The notes below the pieces were generated by a model. It was not told where the DNA came from. It was given only the letters and a program-made list of their open reading frames with translations, and made no database searches. Below, one piece after another: positions 8,454 to 16,042 of a stretch of DNA of 37,990 nucleotides (the stretch's first letter is position 1; each line of letters opens with the position of its first letter). The position numbers and the translations under genes are program-made. The DNA lies in NCBI GenBank assembly GCA_015522645.1, contig WALV01000021.1, positions 1 to 37,990 of the forward strand. The letters run 5' to 3'. This DNA is from Candidatus Tiamatella sp. (GTDB lineage: Archaea > Thermoproteota > Thermoprotei_A > Sulfolobales > Acidilobaceae).

Positions 8454-8786
8454 TCACACCTCCTCCTGGCCTATTGAGTCACTTATCCACTTAAGGTAAT
8501 CTGGGTTTCCACCTATTATGGGGAGGGCGATTATCTCCGGCACCTCGTAAGGGTGGAGCATCTTTATTCTTTTAACTAGTTTACCTAGGAGGCCTAGTTC
8601 TGTTTTCAGTATGAGTAGGCTTTCACTGTCATTTTCCACTTTTCCCTCCCACCAGTAGATGCTATCTAAATTGTTAACAATATTTACGCAAGCTGCAAGC
8701 TTCTCCTCTACTAGTCTACGCGACAGCTCCCCTGCTTTATCTCGGGGCGCTGTTACGAAGACCACTATCCTCTGGTAGAAAGTCAT
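8454..8786 (-). CDS. cutA: CutA1 divalent-ion tolerance family protein
   Basis: The product is a compact protein of 110 residues with the CutA1 signatures IVVFVTAPRDKA, EEKLAACVNIV, SIYWWEGKVE, and the C-terminal HPYEVPEIIALPI plus YLKWI. CutA1 forms very stable trimers with a ferredoxin-like fold and binds metals such as copper; its cellular role is still debated. The start is set at ATG 8786, preceded by GGAGG. An in-frame GTG at 8801 would add five residues (MGRRS) that the family lacks. It sits between nnr and the HD hydrolase, probably in one transcript. Confidence 0.93.
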   Translation of the reverse strand: MTFYQRIVVFVTAPRDKAGELSRRLVEEKLAACVNIVNNLDSIYWWEGKVENDSESLLILKTELGLLGKLVKRIKMLHPYEVPEIIALPIIGGNPDYLKWISDSIGQEEV

Positions 8787-8808
8787 GCTCCTCCGCCCCA
8801 CCGGGTGA

Positions 8809-10332
8809 CTAGTATTTCCCGCGTGCCTCCTTGAACACTTCCGGGATTAGATGCACTAGGTCTTTCGTCATTATTCCATCGCCATATAATTCGACTGCCA
8901 TAACCCCTGCTCTACCGTTAATATATGCGGCTGTTGCAGCAGCGTTGAACAGGTCAACCCCACGGGACACTAGTGCGGCCGTTATACCTGTTAACACGTC
9001 GCCAGCGCCTCCTACACTTGTTGCTTCATGGTGAACCCTGTTCAACCTATAGCGGCCCTCTGGGCTTGCTATCACATCCACAGGTGCCTTCAGCAATACT
9101 GTTGAACCGTATTTCCCAGCTATATCAAGTGCAGCTTGAACCCAGTCACCAAGTTCTCCTCCAACATTCCTTCCAAGTAAGAGGGATGCCTCCCCCCTAT
9201 TAGGGGTTAGGATGGATTTACTGGAGACTTTCCTATCCAGTTTTGCGAATGCTTTCAATCCATCGGCATCCAGTACTAGGGGAATATCCTTCTCGCCGGC
9301 TAGTTCAACGATACCACTAATAGCTTGAGCGGTCTCATGGTGCGAGCCTAAACCTGGGCCTAGAACTATTGCCTCCATCTTACTCCATTCCTCCCTATAA
9401 ACCTCTACGCACTCCAGGTCGAGACAGTCTTTCGGGCAGCTACGGACTATTAAGTCAGGGTCGAATCCGGCTATGATGGAGGAGGACCTGTTCCCAGTGT
9501 ATATGAAGGCGAGGCCCGCGCCTGTCCTGAGGGCCGCTAGCCCTGATAAGGCTGGAGCACCTGTATATAACTCTGATCCTCCTATAAAGGCTATTCTACC
9601 CCCCATACCCTCGTGGGTATCAACCGGTTCACTCGGAATCCTATGCTTAACATCTCCGGGACCCGCGTATAACCGGGCTTCCCTGGGTATCCCTATTTTA
9701 GCTACAACCACGTCCCCAGTATACTTAACCGCCTTCCCGAGACCCGGCTTCATGTACTGCATTGTCACCGTTACATCAGCCGTGGCAGCTGGGTCCGCAG
9801 CCTCTCCCGTATCACTGTTTACTCCAGTGGGAGCATCTATAGCCACTTTAAGCAGGGCTTTACCCTCGTTGAACTGTTCGACAGCCGCTTTGACAGGGTT
9901 TCTGAGCTTCTTACCTGTGAAACCTATTCCTAGTAGTGCGTCTATGAACACGTCTCCCGACACTTGCTTCCTCTCACAGTAGTCCTTTACTAGTGAAACA
10001 TGGATACTATCAAGTCTACTAATCAGGTCTAAATTAAACTTAGCGTCACCGTGTGACACGGATTCAGGGGGATAATACAGCAGCACAGTAACCCCGGCCC
10101 CCCTCGAGGCTAGGTGCCTCGCAGCTACGAAACCGTCACCAGCGTTACCACCCTTGCCCGCGAAAACAATTACATGCTTACCTTTCACACTACCGCCAAG
10201 CTTATCCTCTACCACGTCAGCAACACTCCTACCTGCATTCTCCATTAGATAAATTAGGGGGAGTCCTAGGAAGACAGTGTTCGTCTCAGCAACCTTTATT
10301 TCGAGAGTACTGAGCGTCTCGTAGTCACTCAT
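8809..10332 (-). CDS. nnr: Bifunctional NAD(P)HX epimerase/dehydratase
   Basis: This two-domain enzyme repairs hydrated NADH and NADPH. Residues 1 to about 210 are the YjeF_N epimerase domain, with NAG near 32-34 and the loop AGKGGNAGDGF at 58-68. Residues from about 225 are the carbohydrate-kinase-like dehydratase, with GGSELYTGAPALSG, VLGPGLGS, LDADGLKAF, ILTPNRGE and GGAGDVLTG near 440. The length of 507 residues is standard for the fused form. It is divergent from a nicotinamidase-like gene across 119 bases, so two NAD-related genes share one intergenic region. It heads the nnr-cutA-HD group. Confidence is high. Confidence 0.95.
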   Translation of the reverse strand: MSDYETLSTLEIKVAETNTVFLGLPLIYLMENAGRSVADVVEDKLGGSVKGKHVIVFAGKGGNAGDGFVAARHLASRGAGVTVLLYYPPESVSHGDAKFNLDLISRLDSIHVSLVKDYCERKQVSGDVFIDALLGIGFTGKKLRNPVKAAVEQFNEGKALLKVAIDAPTGVNSDTGEAADPAATADVTVTMQYMKPGLGKAVKYTGDVVVAKIGIPREARLYAGPGDVKHRIPSEPVDTHEGMGGRIAFIGGSELYTGAPALSGLAALRTGAGLAFIYTGNRSSSIIAGFDPDLIVRSCPKDCLDLECVEVYREEWSKMEAIVLGPGLGSHHETAQAISGIVELAGEKDIPLVLDADGLKAFAKLDRKVSSKSILTPNRGEASLLLGRNVGGELGDWVQAALDIAGKYGSTVLLKAPVDVIASPEGRYRLNRVHHEATSVGGAGDVLTGITAALVSRGVDLFNAAATAAYINGRAGVMAVELYGDGIMTKDLVHLIPEVFKEARGKY

Positions 10333-10451
10333 AACTGTTCACCACATCACGTACCGAGGCCGGCAATACTATATTAGATTCGTCCAGGTAGAATAATAAC
10401 ATTGGCCCACGAATATGGCCGGGTTTTCTTCTAAAAAGGGAGGGAGCGGCT

Positions 10452-11051
10452 ATGGTTAAGGTAGATGTTCCAGGCATCAGGGTAGAGGATAGGGTAACTC
10501 TCCCAGCTAGGGAGACAGCGGTTATAGTTGTCGACATGCAGAACGATTTCGTTAGGGATGAGGGTAAACTGGTGGTGCCAACTGCTAGGGAAACAGTTGA
10601 ACCAATCAAACGGCTTTTAACTAAGGCTAGAGGTAAAGGTGTGAGGGTAATATATACACAGGATACTCACTGGGATGGTGATCCAGAGTTCTCTCTATGG
10701 GGGGAGCACGTGAAACACGGCTCCTGGGGCTGGGAGATTATTAGCGAGCTAAAACCTTTGGAGGGAGACATTGTTATACTCAAAACAAGGTATGACGGTT
10801 TCTACGGTACGCCCATGGATGATATATTGAGGAGCTACGGTTACAAGAACCTTGTTATCGTAGGTACTGTAGCCAATATATGCGTGCTCCATACAGCTGC
10901 CAGCGCTGGCCTAAGATGGTATAACATAGTGGTCCCTATGGACGGGATATCCGCTTTGACGGAATTCGATTACTACCTAACGTTAAGGCAAGTTTCATGG
11001 CTATACAATGGGAAGGTCGTGAGGAGTGTTGATGGGGTAGAATTCAACTAG
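10452..11051 (+). CDS. Isochorismatase-family amidohydrolase, probably nicotinamidase
   Basis: The 199-residue product belongs to the cysteine hydrolase (isochorismatase-like) family. The catalytic triad is Asp28 (VVDMQNDF), Lys111 (LKTRYDGFYGT) and Cys144 (ANICVLHTA). Residues DTH (71-73) and WGEH (His86) match the metal-binding positions of nicotinamidase/pyrazinamidase, which converts nicotinamide to nicotinate in NAD salvage. The cis-peptide segment VGTVANIC is present. ATG 10452 is preceded by GGGAGGGAG and a TATA-like CTAAAAAG. Its stop overlaps the convergent gene at 11044 by 8 bases. Other family members hydrolyse different amides, so nicotinamidase is an inference from the metal site and the adjacent nnr. 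Confidence 0.85.
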   Translation: MVKVDVPGIRVEDRVTLPARETAVIVVDMQNDFVRDEGKLVVPTARETVEPIKRLLTKARGKGVRVIYTQDTHWDGDPEFSLWGEHVKHGSWGWEIISELKPLEGDIVILKTRYDGFYGTPMDDILRSYGYKNLVIVGTVANICVLHTAASAGLRWYNIVVPMDGISALTEFDYYLTLRQVSWLYNGKVVRSVDGVEFN

Positions 11052-11973
11052 AGACTAGAATAGTACTACCTCTATTCCGGGGTTGGACTACACTCACTTT
11101 GGCGTCGTCTAATCCGTTGGTAGCCAATGCTTCCCTGATTACTTTGACTGCCCTGATGGCCGCTTCCCTACTACCTGTTATAGTATACAGTGTGGGTCCC
11201 CAGCTTGACTGCATCAAATTTATCCCTGCTTCTCTTACATTATCTATTAACTCTATGCTTTGACTACTATTCGCATCTGCCCATATCATCGAGAAGTATT
11301 CCCCGGTTAGCATGTCTAGTTTTAGGATAGCTTCCAGGAATAAGTCGGGGTCACCTACATCGGCAGCGTGTTTTATTAGTGTTATTATCCTCCCCCCTTG
11401 AGCGTTGAATTCCCCACTGGTACATGGCAGGTTATCCCACGTATTCTCCTCCCACTCCTCCTTAGGGCCAGGCGGTCCCCCTGAGTCTACGAGGATTATA
11501 CGCCAATTCCTAGGGAGGCTCACACGGTAGAGTGGTTTGATTTCCATTGTATTACCATGCTTCCGGCTGCCATCGACTACTAGTCCACCGTAATTGAATA
11601 GTAGTGCCCCTACTCTACTTGTTCTATGACGGCCTAGTCTCACCGCTTCTTTCCTCCATTCAAACTTCACTCCTTTATGTAGTGATAGTGCTTTCGCTGT
11701 TGCCATGTAGAGTTGAGTGGATGAGCCAAGCCCCCTGTGGGGTGGTATGCATCCATGCACTTCTACGCCGTATTCTCCCCCGACGAGCTGTGTGATCCTA
11801 TCTATTTGTTCGTCCCCCATGCAACTGGGGAAATAGGAGTCTCCGTCGGTTATACATACTGTTATATGCGGGGATGAGAGGTATATTCCTGCACCCCTCC
11901 AGGGTGTTGGATGCGGGGGATACGTGTAGAAGCCTAAGTGGATACGGGCGAATGCCCTTATACATGTCCTCAT
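11044..11973 (-). CDS. Beta-ribofuranosylaminobenzene 5'-phosphate synthase family (GHMP fold)
   Basis: The 309-residue product has the hallmarks of beta-RFA-P synthase: N-terminal ARIHLGF at 9-15, the GHMP-like phosphate loop PPHRGLGSSTQ at 77-87, LVDSGGPPGPKEEW, and a C-terminal QSSWGPTLYTI. In methanogens the enzyme joins p-hydroxybenzoate or p-aminobenzoate to PRPP in methanopterin synthesis. No other methanopterin gene is visible here, so in this organism it may serve a modified folate-type C1 carrier. It starts at the base right after the trmI stop (TAG then ATG), which implies translational coupling. There is no sign of damage. Confidence 0.88.
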   Translation of the reverse strand: MRTCIRAFARIHLGFYTYPPHPTPWRGAGIYLSSPHITVCITDGDSYFPSCMGDEQIDRITQLVGGEYGVEVHGCIPPHRGLGSSTQLYMATAKALSLHKGVKFEWRKEAVRLGRHRTSRVGALLFNYGGLVVDGSRKHGNTMEIKPLYRVSLPRNWRIILVDSGGPPGPKEEWEENTWDNLPCTSGEFNAQGGRIITLIKHAADVGDPDLFLEAILKLDMLTGEYFSMIWADANSSQSIELIDNVREAGINLMQSSWGPTLYTITGSREAAIRAVKVIREALATNGLDDAKVSVVQPRNRGSTILVSS

Positions 11974-12753
11974 CTAGACCAGCCTTGCCAGTATAACTAT
12001 GAAGCCAGTATGGCTGGAAGGTGTGTTGGCAGGCCTTGTCTTTCCAGGCGAAACGATCCACTCCCTCATCCATGACTCATAGGCTCCGAGCCAGTGGTAG
12101 CTGTTTGATCCTGTTAACTGGCTTCTAAGCCTTTCTACCTGGCTTATAGTGGGCAGGTAAACGGCCACCTTTCCACCTGGCTCAATGTAACGGTGTATGT
12201 TGAGTAGCGCTTTGAAGGGATTCGGTATGTCGAGTAACGCTGTGTGGTATGGCGGGTCTTCTAACTCTACTTCCTCCATATTAGCATGGACTAGTTTCAC
12301 GTTTCTATATCCTAGTTTACCCATATTACTTTCAGCGACACTTATCATGTCCTCCCTCAAGTCCACGCCAATTATTTCCCCGCAGCTGCCGATTATTCTA
12401 GCGAAGAATGCGAGAGAGTACCCTGTACCCACACCGCTCTGAATCATCCTCATACAAGGCCTTACTCCCAGGAAAACGGATATCGTGGCTAAATCCTTCG
12501 GGTATATTACCTGGCTTCTCCTCTCAAACGCCTCGAGCTCCTCGACAGGACTAGCCCTCAAAGCGGTGAACTCTACTCCCGCACTGCTCTTAACTATGGA
12601 TCCAGGCTGGAGGCCCAACAGCTCTCTTGCTCTAATGAAACCGCCCACGGTCATGTAAACATCTTGTTCTCCTAGTACTATAACGTACTTCTTACGATTA
12701 TCCCTCTGGGCTAGAACTACTATATCGCCGGGTTTGAACGTGCTACCGCTCAA
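11974..12753 (-). CDS. trmI: tRNA (adenine-N1)-methyltransferase, TrmI family
   Basis: The 259-residue product has an N-terminal small beta domain (residues 1-90) and a Rossmann methyltransferase domain. SAM motif I is SGVGTGYS at 106-113, a divergent form of the usual EAGTGSG. It is followed by GVDLRE at 129-134, ANMEEV, and the catalytic-side motif LLDIPNPFKAL. Family members methylate A57 and/or A58 in the T-loop of tRNA, which stabilises tRNA at high temperature. It is the first gene of a two-gene unit with the beta-RFA-P synthase homologue. A guide-RNA candidate lies just upstream on the same strand. Confidence 0.9.
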   Translation of the reverse strand: MSGSTFKPGDIVVLAQRDNRKKYVIVLGEQDVYMTVGGFIRARELLGLQPGSIVKSSAGVEFTALRASPVEELEAFERRSQVIYPKDLATISVFLGVRPCMRMIQSGVGTGYSLAFFARIIGSCGEIIGVDLREDMISVAESNMGKLGYRNVKLVHANMEEVELEDPPYHTALLDIPNPFKALLNIHRYIEPGGKVAVYLPTISQVERLRSQLTGSNSYHWLGAYESWMREWIVSPGKTRPANTPSSHTGFIVILARLV

Positions 12754-12777
12754 TTCAGTGTCACCGATAGCATTGAG

Positions 12778-12840
12778 GGGTGCTCAGTCCTGGTATCTAT
12801 CGTCACTTGATCCGAAATACCAGCCTGCATCACAGCACCC
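12778..12840 (-). ncRNA. Candidate C/D box guide sRNA
   Basis: Read on the minus strand, the element starts GGGTGCT and ends AGCACCC, a 7-base-pair terminal stem. Next to the stem are a C box GTGATGC (consensus RUGAUGA, one change) and a D box CTGA (12784-12787). Internally there is a D' box-like CGGA and a C' box GTGACGA (one change from consensus). The two guide regions are about 12 bases (AGGCTGGTATTT) and 11 bases (AGATACCAGGA). Total length of about 63 is typical of archaeal C/D sRNAs, which direct 2'-O-methylation with L7Ae, Nop5 and fibrillarin. A TATA-like CTAAATATT (12868-12876) is about 26 bases upstream of its 5' end. The complement of the first guide is AAATACCAGCCT; targets are not verified. 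Confidence 0.65.
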
Positions 12841-12908
12841 ATGTTAAGGTTCTATTGTTGGAGGGCTAATATTTAGAATAAGAGGGGAAAGATGATCCAT
12901 CCTCTAGG

Positions 12909-14978
12909 TTAACCTGCGATAGATATCTTTACATACGAAGGAATCAAAACCGGGTCGAAAGGTACTCCTCTGCCACTGTAGAATTTACTGAACCACTCGT
13001 AGAAGTGAAGCCTTAAGCTGTGGGCGAACGCTATGATCGCTTCGAGTCCTGCGGTGAGCAGGTTGCCTGCAATGTAGGTAAGTATAGCGAATATAGCCAG
13101 TACAGGCCCCTTCCAAATCATCTCCGTAATTATAGTGAACCCGTACATCAGGCTGGCATGTGCTAGGCTGAGCCCCATAATCCTGAAGAAAGATGGGATA
13201 TTGCCCAGAAGCATGAGTACCACTTCGAAAGTCTCCATGAACGCCTCGAATAAACCGTGCTTGAGGCCTGCTATACCGTCTTCGATGAACCCTAGTATAG
13301 GCTCACCCATCATAAGCCATAATAGCGACGAGATCCCCACTATACCGACTATTTTACCGAACTCTGTATGCATCCCCCCTAGTGTAGCATCCCTTATCAC
13401 CCCTCCGCCTTTATAAGCGTCGAGGTATACTAGGAAGGGTAGTGTTGCTATTGTAAATAACAGGAATATCGGGAGCTTGGTTGCTAAGAGCTCACCGTAC
13501 TCTCTTCTTAGTATGGAGTTAACTAATCCTAGGAATGTTCCAAGTATCAGCACTATCCCAGCTATAATTAACGGTATTGTGAGAGCGAACCTCACGAGCT
13601 GAGCGAGCATTACAGTGTTATTCCTTTCAATAGCATACAGAGGCGTCGCTAGCGGCGGGTACTTAAAGCCGAGCCTTATCCATAGGTCTGAGAAGTGAGT
13701 CATCGGCCCGAAGAACTCTCCTGCAAGGAATCCTGTAACTATGCTTGCCCCGCCTAGGATCATTACCAGGGTCCACGTGAGTTTACTGTCTTCGCTTCTA
13801 GCTCTACGGTAGAATAGGTATGCTACGAGTACGACTAGTAAGCCATGGCCCCAGTCGGGGAACATAAGGCCGAATATTATGGGCATTGTTATTGCGAGGA
13901 ATACCGTGGGGACGACCTCGTCTGGGTCGGGCTCTCCATACATTCTCACGATTTTATGGAAGGGCTGCAGGATCCTTGGGAGAATAATTCTGCTAGGGGG
14001 TTTATGCTTCTCTGACCTTCTCAGAAGACGTATTACCTCTAGTATGAAACTGTTCCCAGTCGCCTTATTCAGGGCTTTCTCCAGCTTATCGATATCTGAC
14101 TTATCCACGTAACCTTGTATTACTACTAGTCTATCTGTGATTTTCGCGTTTGCAAGGAGCCTGAAGGCTTCTCTGAGGGCTAGGAGGGTGTGATAGTATT
14201 CCCCTGCTTCACCTACAAGTTCTAGGAGCTCTTTTCTCTCCTCCTCCGCTTTCTCCAGGGTGTCCTGTATTCTCTTCTCAATGTATGAGGATAGTTCTCT
14301 AGGATTACCCGGCATGCCCTCTGGAATCCTGAGGGGCTGGAATTCATAGTCGGAGAGAAGCTTAACTAGGTCCCCCTTGATATTGTATGGGCAGGATATG
14401 AGTACTATATACTCCTCCTCCCCGGCTTCGTTGTATGCCATGATGCAAGTGTTCTCCTCTACGAAGGATTCGATGTCTTTGATGTATTCTTTCGCGATGA
14501 ATCCCACGATAACGCTGATACGGGATAATTGGGTGACCCTAGGGATCTCTAGGTCTATGTAGGATATCTTGTTGTAGAACTCCTTTAGTTTCAGCAGCTC
14601 CGCTGCCTTGCTCTCAGCCTCAGTGATATACCTGACTCCTTCATCGTAAGCCTTCTCGAGCTCTGAGAACTTTTCCTCAATACTCTGTACTGCTTCAACC
14701 CATCCTCCGGCTCTTAATTCTATACTACCAGGGTGGGGTGGGGCGGTTTTCAATACGTCAAAGTATCTCTCGAATTTTGACGTCTTGTCAGTTAGATGGC
14801 TGAGCCACCTCCTGAATTCCCTGTTAACACTACCGGGAAGGGCTTCCTCCGGTTGTATAGGATGGAGCAATCCCTCCGGGGCTAGCGATGCGACTGTCCT
14901 ATCGAATTCCTCTCTTGGTAGAACTACCGCTGTCTCTGCAACCATTCTCGGTATGAGCGTTAGTCCCACTAGATGCAC
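12909..14978 (-). CDS. atpI: A-type ATPase subunit I (a-subunit homologue)
   Basis: The 689-residue product is the membrane stator/proton (or sodium) channel subunit. Residues 1 to about 330 are the soluble peripheral-stalk-binding half, with coiled coils (around 60-120 and 230-270). The C-terminal half has seven to eight membrane spans, with PTVFLAITMPIIFGLMFPDW and GHGLLVVL typical of the family. The last spans contain the conserved arginine-bearing region (AHSLRLHFYEWFSKFY), which faces the c-ring. GTG 14978 or GTG 14969 could be the start; GGGGTG precedes the latter at good spacing. It is transcribed away from the F-E-A-B-D operon, so the ATPase genes form a divergent pair of units. Confidence 0.95.
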   Translation of the reverse strand: MHLVGLTLIPRMVAETAVVLPREEFDRTVASLAPEGLLHPIQPEEALPGSVNREFRRWLSHLTDKTSKFERYFDVLKTAPPHPGSIELRAGGWVEAVQSIEEKFSELEKAYDEGVRYITEAESKAAELLKLKEFYNKISYIDLEIPRVTQLSRISVIVGFIAKEYIKDIESFVEENTCIMAYNEAGEEEYIVLISCPYNIKGDLVKLLSDYEFQPLRIPEGMPGNPRELSSYIEKRIQDTLEKAEEERKELLELVGEAGEYYHTLLALREAFRLLANAKITDRLVVIQGYVDKSDIDKLEKALNKATGNSFILEVIRLLRRSEKHKPPSRIILPRILQPFHKIVRMYGEPDPDEVVPTVFLAITMPIIFGLMFPDWGHGLLVVLVAYLFYRRARSEDSKLTWTLVMILGGASIVTGFLAGEFFGPMTHFSDLWIRLGFKYPPLATPLYAIERNNTVMLAQLVRFALTIPLIIAGIVLILGTFLGLVNSILRREYGELLATKLPIFLLFTIATLPFLVYLDAYKGGGVIRDATLGGMHTEFGKIVGIVGISSLLWLMMGEPILGFIEDGIAGLKHGLFEAFMETFEVVLMLLGNIPSFFRIMGLSLAHASLMYGFTIITEMIWKGPVLAIFAILTYIAGNLLTAGLEAIIAFAHSLRLHFYEWFSKFYSGRGVPFDPVLIPSYVKISIAG

Positions 14979-15015
14979 CCCTTATACTCCAAGGAATCCG
15001 GGTTCCCTGCTTGGT

Positions 15016-15055
15016 TATTTAAAAATGTATTAAATAAAAGCAACACTTATAAAAA
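15016..15055. promoter_or_regulatory. Divergent ATPase promoters
   Basis: Minus strand: TTTTTAAATA at 15016-15025, suited to subunit I (start near 14978). Plus strand: TTATAAAAA at 15047-15055, predicting initiation near 15080 for the F-E-A-B-D operon. The boxes are about 25 bases apart, so the two directions could compete for TBP/TFB. Confidence 0.5.
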
Positions 15056-15116
15056 TCCCAGAAGTCCCCCTATCCGTTTATGGGTTGTGTTAACGGGATA
15101 TAACTAGGTGTTGGTT

Positions 15117-15422
15117 GTGGGTAAAATAGTGGTGTTGGGAGACAAGCATACTCTGCTCCCCTTCAGGCTTGCGGGAGCAGAAGTCAGGGAGGCTTCTAGT
15201 TGGGATGAAGCGAAGAGTGTCATATCATCCGATCTCGCCGGCGAAAAAGATGTTTCCATTGTACTCCTGGCTGCCCACCTCATACCAGAGGAGAAGAGAG
15301 GGGAGTTCAGGAGCCTCGCCAGTAAAGTAGATTTTACACTTGTAAGCCTCCCTACGAAGTGGGCACCTCCTAAACCCGTGGATATGAAGAAGCTTCTCCT
15401 TGAAGCATTAGGTTTCGGGTGA
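15117..15422 (+). CDS. atpF: A-type ATPase subunit F
   Basis: This small Rossmann-like subunit of the central stalk has about 101 residues and a typical N-terminus (MGKIVVLGDKHTLLPFRLAG). A hydrophobic strand IVLLAAHLIPEE and a C-terminal DMKKLLLEALGF also fit the family. GTG 15117 is preferred because AGGTG lies 6 bases upstream; an in-frame GTG at 15108 would add three residues. It is the first gene of the plus-strand ATPase operon, with only 6 bases before the subunit E start. Confidence 0.92.
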   Translation: MGKIVVLGDKHTLLPFRLAGAEVREASSWDEAKSVISSDLAGEKDVSIVLLAAHLIPEEKRGEFRSLASKVDFTLVSLPTKWAPPKPVDMKKLLLEALGFG

Positions 15423-15428
15423 TGGGTT

Positions 15429-16034
15429 ATGAGTATGAAGGGAAGCGTAGGTGATCTCGCGTCAACTATTATTTCGAGGGAAATGGAGGATTACAAGTCT
15501 AAGATTGAGGAGGCATATAAGGCTGCTCTAAAGCTTATCGAGGAGACTAGGGAGAAGGAGTATAGGGAGTCTATTAGGAAAATACAGCAGGATATTGCTA
15601 ATGCAGAGGAGCGATTGAGAAGCGAGGAATCCTCTCTCGAGCTCCAGTTAAGGACTGCTAGGTCTGAGACTATTAACAAGTGGGTTGAGCTGGTGGTAGA
15701 GGAAGCCATTAATAGGGCTTTAAAGGAGAGGAGTTCCGACTGGTATAAGAGCTTCATGAGAGGCTTGGTTGAGAGGTTATCCGAGGAAGCTAGTAGTAGC
15801 GTGTTCATAGTTAGGTGTGCGAAGGAGGATCATAGGCTTGTGGAGAAGTTATTGAAGGAGACCGGGTTATATGGGAAGACGCTTAAGCTGGACAAGGAGC
15901 ATGCCGGGATTAAAGGCGGTATTATAGCGGTCTCAGAGGATGGTGATATAGTTCTCGATTACAGTTTCGAGCTTTTCTTGGAAAACATTAAACCTAAAAT
16001 TAGGACTAGAATAGCCAGGTTATTGGAAGGGTGA
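15429..16034 (+). CDS. atpE: A-type ATPase subunit E
   Basis: The 201-residue product is a peripheral stalk subunit. Residues from about 10 to 90 form a long charged helix (KIEEAYKAALKLIEETREKE and onward) that pairs with a partner stalk subunit. The C-terminal domain (about 100-201) has the family patterns FIVRCAKEDHRLVEKLL and GIKGGIIAVSEDGDIVLDYS. The partner subunit (G/H type) is not in the window. The stop overlaps the region just before the subunit A start, consistent with translational coupling. Confidence 0.93.
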   Translation: MSMKGSVGDLASTIISREMEDYKSKIEEAYKAALKLIEETREKEYRESIRKIQQDIANAEERLRSEESSLELQLRTARSETINKWVELVVEEAINRALKERSSDWYKSFMRGLVERLSEEASSSVFIVRCAKEDHRLVEKLLKETGLYGKTLKLDKEHAGIKGGIIAVSEDGDIVLDYSFELFLENIKPKIRTRIARLLEG

Positions 16035-16042
16035 GTTTGTGT

